The position numbers and the translations under genes are program-made. The notes under the pieces were generated by a model. The model was given only the letters and a program-made list of their open reading frames with translations, searched no databases and was not told the origin of the DNA. Below are positions 62,401 through 64,000 of a DNA stretch of 64,000 nucleotides, piece by piece (position 1 is the first letter of the stretch; each line of letters opens with the position of its first letter). This DNA is from Streptomyces aidingensis (GTDB taxonomy: Bacteria > Actinomycetota > Actinomycetes > Streptomycetales > Streptomycetaceae): contig NZ_FOLM01000015.1 in assembly GCF_900112355.1 (NCBI RefSeq), positions 62,001-126,000 on the forward strand. The letters run 5' to 3'.

Positions 62401-63906
62401 GTAGACGGCGACGCCGATGCGGTAGCCGCCGGAGTGGCTCACCTCCCGAGGATCGCCGTTGTCGTCGTAGTGGACGTCAATGCGGTTGTTGTTGCGGTCG
62501 GTGACGGCGGCCAGCGGCAACTCGTTCCCGGGACGGCCCGCCACGTGGGCGAAGTGGAGGGTGTGCCCGGTATCCGGCCGGTGGATCGTGAGCGGGGTGC
62601 CGGGCCGGCCGTCCCAGGCCAGGCCCCAGCGCGGGCCTTCGACGGGCAGCACCGGGTGTTCGGGGTCGGGCAGCGGGACGGGATAGAGCAGCGTCATGCC
62701 GTCGGCGGCGAAGAAGCGCACCCCGTCGTCTGCCAGCACGAGCCGCAGGTCGAGGGTCGAGCTCCAGGACGAACCGAAATAACGGCCGTCCCGGTAGCCG
62801 GAAATATGGTGCCGCTCGATGATCAGAGGCAGCGCCCCGGGCAGCTCCACATCGATGGCGGACATGAACAGCTCGCCGGTGGCAACGTCCACGGGATCAC
62901 CGCAGCCGTTGCGCTTGGCCATCTGCTTGGCCTGCTGCCGGATGGTCCTGCCCATGCCCTTGGCTCCGGCGGCCAGCCCTTTCATCCCGGATTTGATGCC
63001 CTTGAGCAGCCCGGCGGCGGTGGTCAGGCCCTTCATGCCCGGAATGCAGTCAAGTGCCGCAAAAGCGACATCCCAGAGGGATGCCTCCCCATTGGCGTAT
63101 TTGATGAGGGTGTCGGCGAGGACGATGAGGGCGGCGGCGAGGACGAGGAGGGCGAGGGGGCCGCCGATGATCATGGCGACAATGCCGACGACGGCGACGA
63201 TGACCTTGCAGACATTGACGATGGTGTCCCAGTTGTCCACCACCCAGTCGACGGCCTTCTGCCACCACTTCTTGTTCTGTATGCCCGCGTCGGAGGCCTC
63301 CTCCAGATCGCGCTTGCAGCGTTCTGCGGCCTCCTCCCGGGCTTCCTTGGCCTGCTGGGCCAGGGCGATCGCGGCGTTGAGCTTCTCCCGGGCGTCGTCC
63401 ACCGCCGTCTGGGCGTTGCCGGCGTCGAGCTGGGCGTCGGACAGGGCGCGCCGCACCTCCGCCGACACCTCGCCCTCGTCCGGGGGTTCGGCCTCCTCCT
63501 CGGCGTCCTCCAGCGTGGAGGTGGCCCGCTCCAGCCAGGACCGCGCGGTGGCCAGCTCCGCCCGCGCGTCCTCCGCGTCCGTCAGGGCCTGGTCGGCGTC
63601 GCGCTGGGCGTCCTCCAGTTTGGGGGCGTAGGTGAGCAGGGCCTGGCCGGCCAGGTCGTAGGAGGTGTGGAGTTTTTCGAGGTTGGGTGGGACCTTGTCG
63701 AACTTGTCCTGGTAGGCGTCGGCCGATTCGCCGACGAAGGAGGCAAGGGTGCCGTCCTCGCCCAGCGCCCGCACCTTCTGCAGGGCGTCGAAGACGTCGT
63801 CGGCGAAGGTGGTGAACTTGTTGCCCAGCTGCTCGATCCGGGGCGGATCGCCCGGAGTCGGGTCACCGTCCATGTCCAGCGGTGACCAGTCCGACGCCCG
63901 ACCCAT
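59401..63906 (-). CDS. Rhs polymorphic toxin with T7SS-type N-terminus and YwqJ-like deaminase tip
   Basis: 1501 residues. Same build as the rhs gene at 9435-13877: T7SS-signal-like domain (about 1-120), coiled coil, hydrophobic segment (about 232-267), DUF6531 from about 335 (GDPVDVATGEL), RHS/YD repeats (about 550-1300) and core ending SLDPLGL. The tip (about 1360-1501) carries HGRCGEAEALSDAL (from about 1441) and PPCPSCKDVLEQFGI (from about 1483), the HxE-like and PCxxC zinc motifs of the YwqJ deaminase family. It would deaminate nucleic acid or nucleotides in the target cell. The cognate immunity gene follows after 2 bp. The first ~305 codons are nearly identical to the other rhs gene; the central repeats are only moderately similar and the tips unrelated. 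No T7SS structural genes are in the window. Confidence 0.9.
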   Translation of the reverse strand: MGRASDWSPLDMDGDPTPGDPPRIEQLGNKFTTFADDVFDALQKVRALGEDGTLASFVGESADAYQDKFDKVPPNLEKLHTSYDLAGQALLTYAPKLEDAQRDADQALTDAEDARAELATARSWLERATSTLEDAEEEAEPPDEGEVSAEVRRALSDAQLDAGNAQTAVDDAREKLNAAIALAQQAKEAREEAAERCKRDLEEASDAGIQNKKWWQKAVDWVVDNWDTIVNVCKVIVAVVGIVAMIIGGPLALLVLAAALIVLADTLIKYANGEASLWDVAFAALDCIPGMKGLTTAAGLLKGIKSGMKGLAAGAKGMGRTIRQQAKQMAKRNGCGDPVDVATGELFMSAIDVELPGALPLIIERHHISGYRDGRYFGSSWSSTLDLRLVLADDGVRFFAADGMTLLYPVPLPDPEHPVLPVEGPRWGLAWDGRPGTPLTIHRPDTGHTLHFAHVAGRPGNELPLAAVTDRNNNRIDVHYDDNGDPREVSHSGGYRIGVAVYDRRITSLRLLSAPDEPVLRAYDYDGAGNLAKVFNSSGLPHDFTYDDHARLIRWEDRNGLWYAYEYDDAGRCVFSTGTDRALEYRYAYDEHNHRTTATDSLGHATVYQFNDSYQLVAETDPLGNTTRREWDRYDRLLSLTDPLGHTTRYEYDEQGSPTAVVRPDGHRTTAENGEFGLPVAVTQPDGGVWRLEYDSRGNLTAETDPAGARIAYRYNSTGSVTAITDAAGRTVRMETDAAGMPVSATDAEGATTLTGRDAFGRLVLLTDPSGGRTHFSYTPEGLLSRRTLPDGTTEQREYDPEGNLVVHTGPAGDVTRFEYTVFDLPSARTDPDGTRLEFAYDTELRLASVTNQLGQTWRYHYDAAGRLSQEQDFHGRTRAYRHDAAGRLTGMTNAAGETTSYVRNLLGKIAEQYTPEGVTTFTYDPMGNLLHAHSPDAELRYERDPMGRILAETCNGATLRNVYDILGRRIRRTTPSNAESVWEYDGRDKPVSLRTAGRTVTFGYDAAGRETERRTGAAVLAQTWDAAGRLSTQTLTAHGLPDTPGPRPVQHRSYRYRADGTVSAITDLLRGYRTIDVNSTGRVTAVQAATWTERYAYDDAGNLAQGEWHQANPPRPDASRSSRDITYEYDAQGRVVVRRRKRLSRKPDVWRYSWDSQDRLTGVITPDGTRWAYRYDPFGRRIAKQRLGADGSTVAEQVVFTWDGFVPAEQTVLSEDGTAECTVWDWERDRFSPVAQTHRVPASEQPQEWIDERFYAIVTDLVGTPTELVDDHGRIAWHSRTTLWGAQLPDARSGEAACPLRFPGQYHDPETAFHYNYQRHYDPETGQYMSLDPLGLAPGPNPRAYVANPHTQTDSLGLAPDCETAARAAARARADLEQARPGANKHTRPTSAAGLSVPGHPQTFSGASIKGGGNHNLHPDVQAAYDRVPTDIKQRMGGQHGRCGEAEALSDALHAGVDPRGGTMAAVNVRASGNDAHGTPKPPCPSCKDVLEQFGITAVV

Positions 63907-64000
63907 GCCCCTCGCCCCCCGTAGCGTCCGGCCTGCGAAGTGTGTGGAAGGCCAAACTAGCCATGGGAGTTGCCCTGGGCAACATTCTTTGTGCGCGGGG
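62990..64000 (-). repeat. Long direct repeat, copy B (rhs 5' end plus promoter region)
   Basis: Matches 12960-13980 in the same orientation, including the GAGGGGC ribosome-binding site and about 95 bp of upstream DNA present before the window ends. The shared promoter region suggests both toxins are expressed together. The match may extend beyond the window. Confidence 0.8.

Noticed and set aside
59425..63885. 1486-codon plus-strand open frame opposite the right rhs gene
   Set aside because: Antisense shadow of the RHS repeats; the repetitive Gly/Val/Ala pattern mirrors the repeat unit of the real gene.
1..64000. CRISPR array, tRNA or rRNA genes
   Set aside because: No regularly spaced repeats and no recognisable tRNA or rRNA sequence were seen on reading both strands.

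Overview
The window is high-GC actinomycete DNA. Strong third-position GC, GTG/TTG starts, ATGA/GTGA gene overlaps, XRE-DUF5753/DUF397 pairs and T7SS-signal Rhs toxins all point to Streptomyces or a close relative. No rRNA, tRNA or CRISPR array was seen. Almost the whole window is an anti-phage and inter-bacterial conflict island.

Layout. 1-3001: 3' part of a large adenine-N6 DNA methylase. 3050-4067: DUF397/XRE regulator pair. 4331-7959: McrB-McrC type IV restriction. 8056-8828: a membrane-protein fragment joined to an unrelated gene remnant. 8903-13877: Rhs polymorphic toxin with a probable HYD1-type ADP-ribosyltransferase tip, plus its immunity gene. 14155-18852: an unusual secreted protein joining a DNase I-like nuclease, a degraded SGNH domain, FG-GAP repeats, a GH18 chitinase and a chitin-binding domain. 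19195-19955: frameshifted IS5-type transposase.

20341-48727 is a dispersed BREX type 2 (Pgl) system: pglW, pglX, pglY, pglZ, brxD, brxHI. It is broken up by cargo. After pglW sits a tightly coupled trio (HEPN-like protein, RGGVGR-variant ParA-like ATPase, second P-loop ATPase) that I could not match to a named defence system and regard as the best candidate for something undescribed. Before pglX lie a three-gene minus-strand operon of small actinomycete proteins and a second XRE/DUF397 pair. Between pglX and pglY lie a radical SAM enzyme, a winged-helix protein and a NUDIX hydrolase. A 60-residue gene overlaps the end of brxHI.

48839-57178 (minus strand) is a complete four-gene Wadjet (JetABCD) operon with ATGA/GTGA overlaps at every junction, converging on the BREX cluster with a short 3' overlap. 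57328-58299 is a frameshifted lipoprotein gene. 58433-63906 is a second Rhs toxin with a YwqJ-like deaminase tip and a tandem SUKH-3 immunity protein.

How it works together: McrBC attacks modified DNA, BREX-2 and the first methylase mark or exclude phage, Wadjet cleaves plasmids, the trio is likely another defence unit, and the Rhs/immunity pairs serve bacterial competition. The two rhs genes lie in the same orientation about 50 kb apart and share about 1 kb of near-identical DNA including the promoter region, so they form long direct repeats around the island core.
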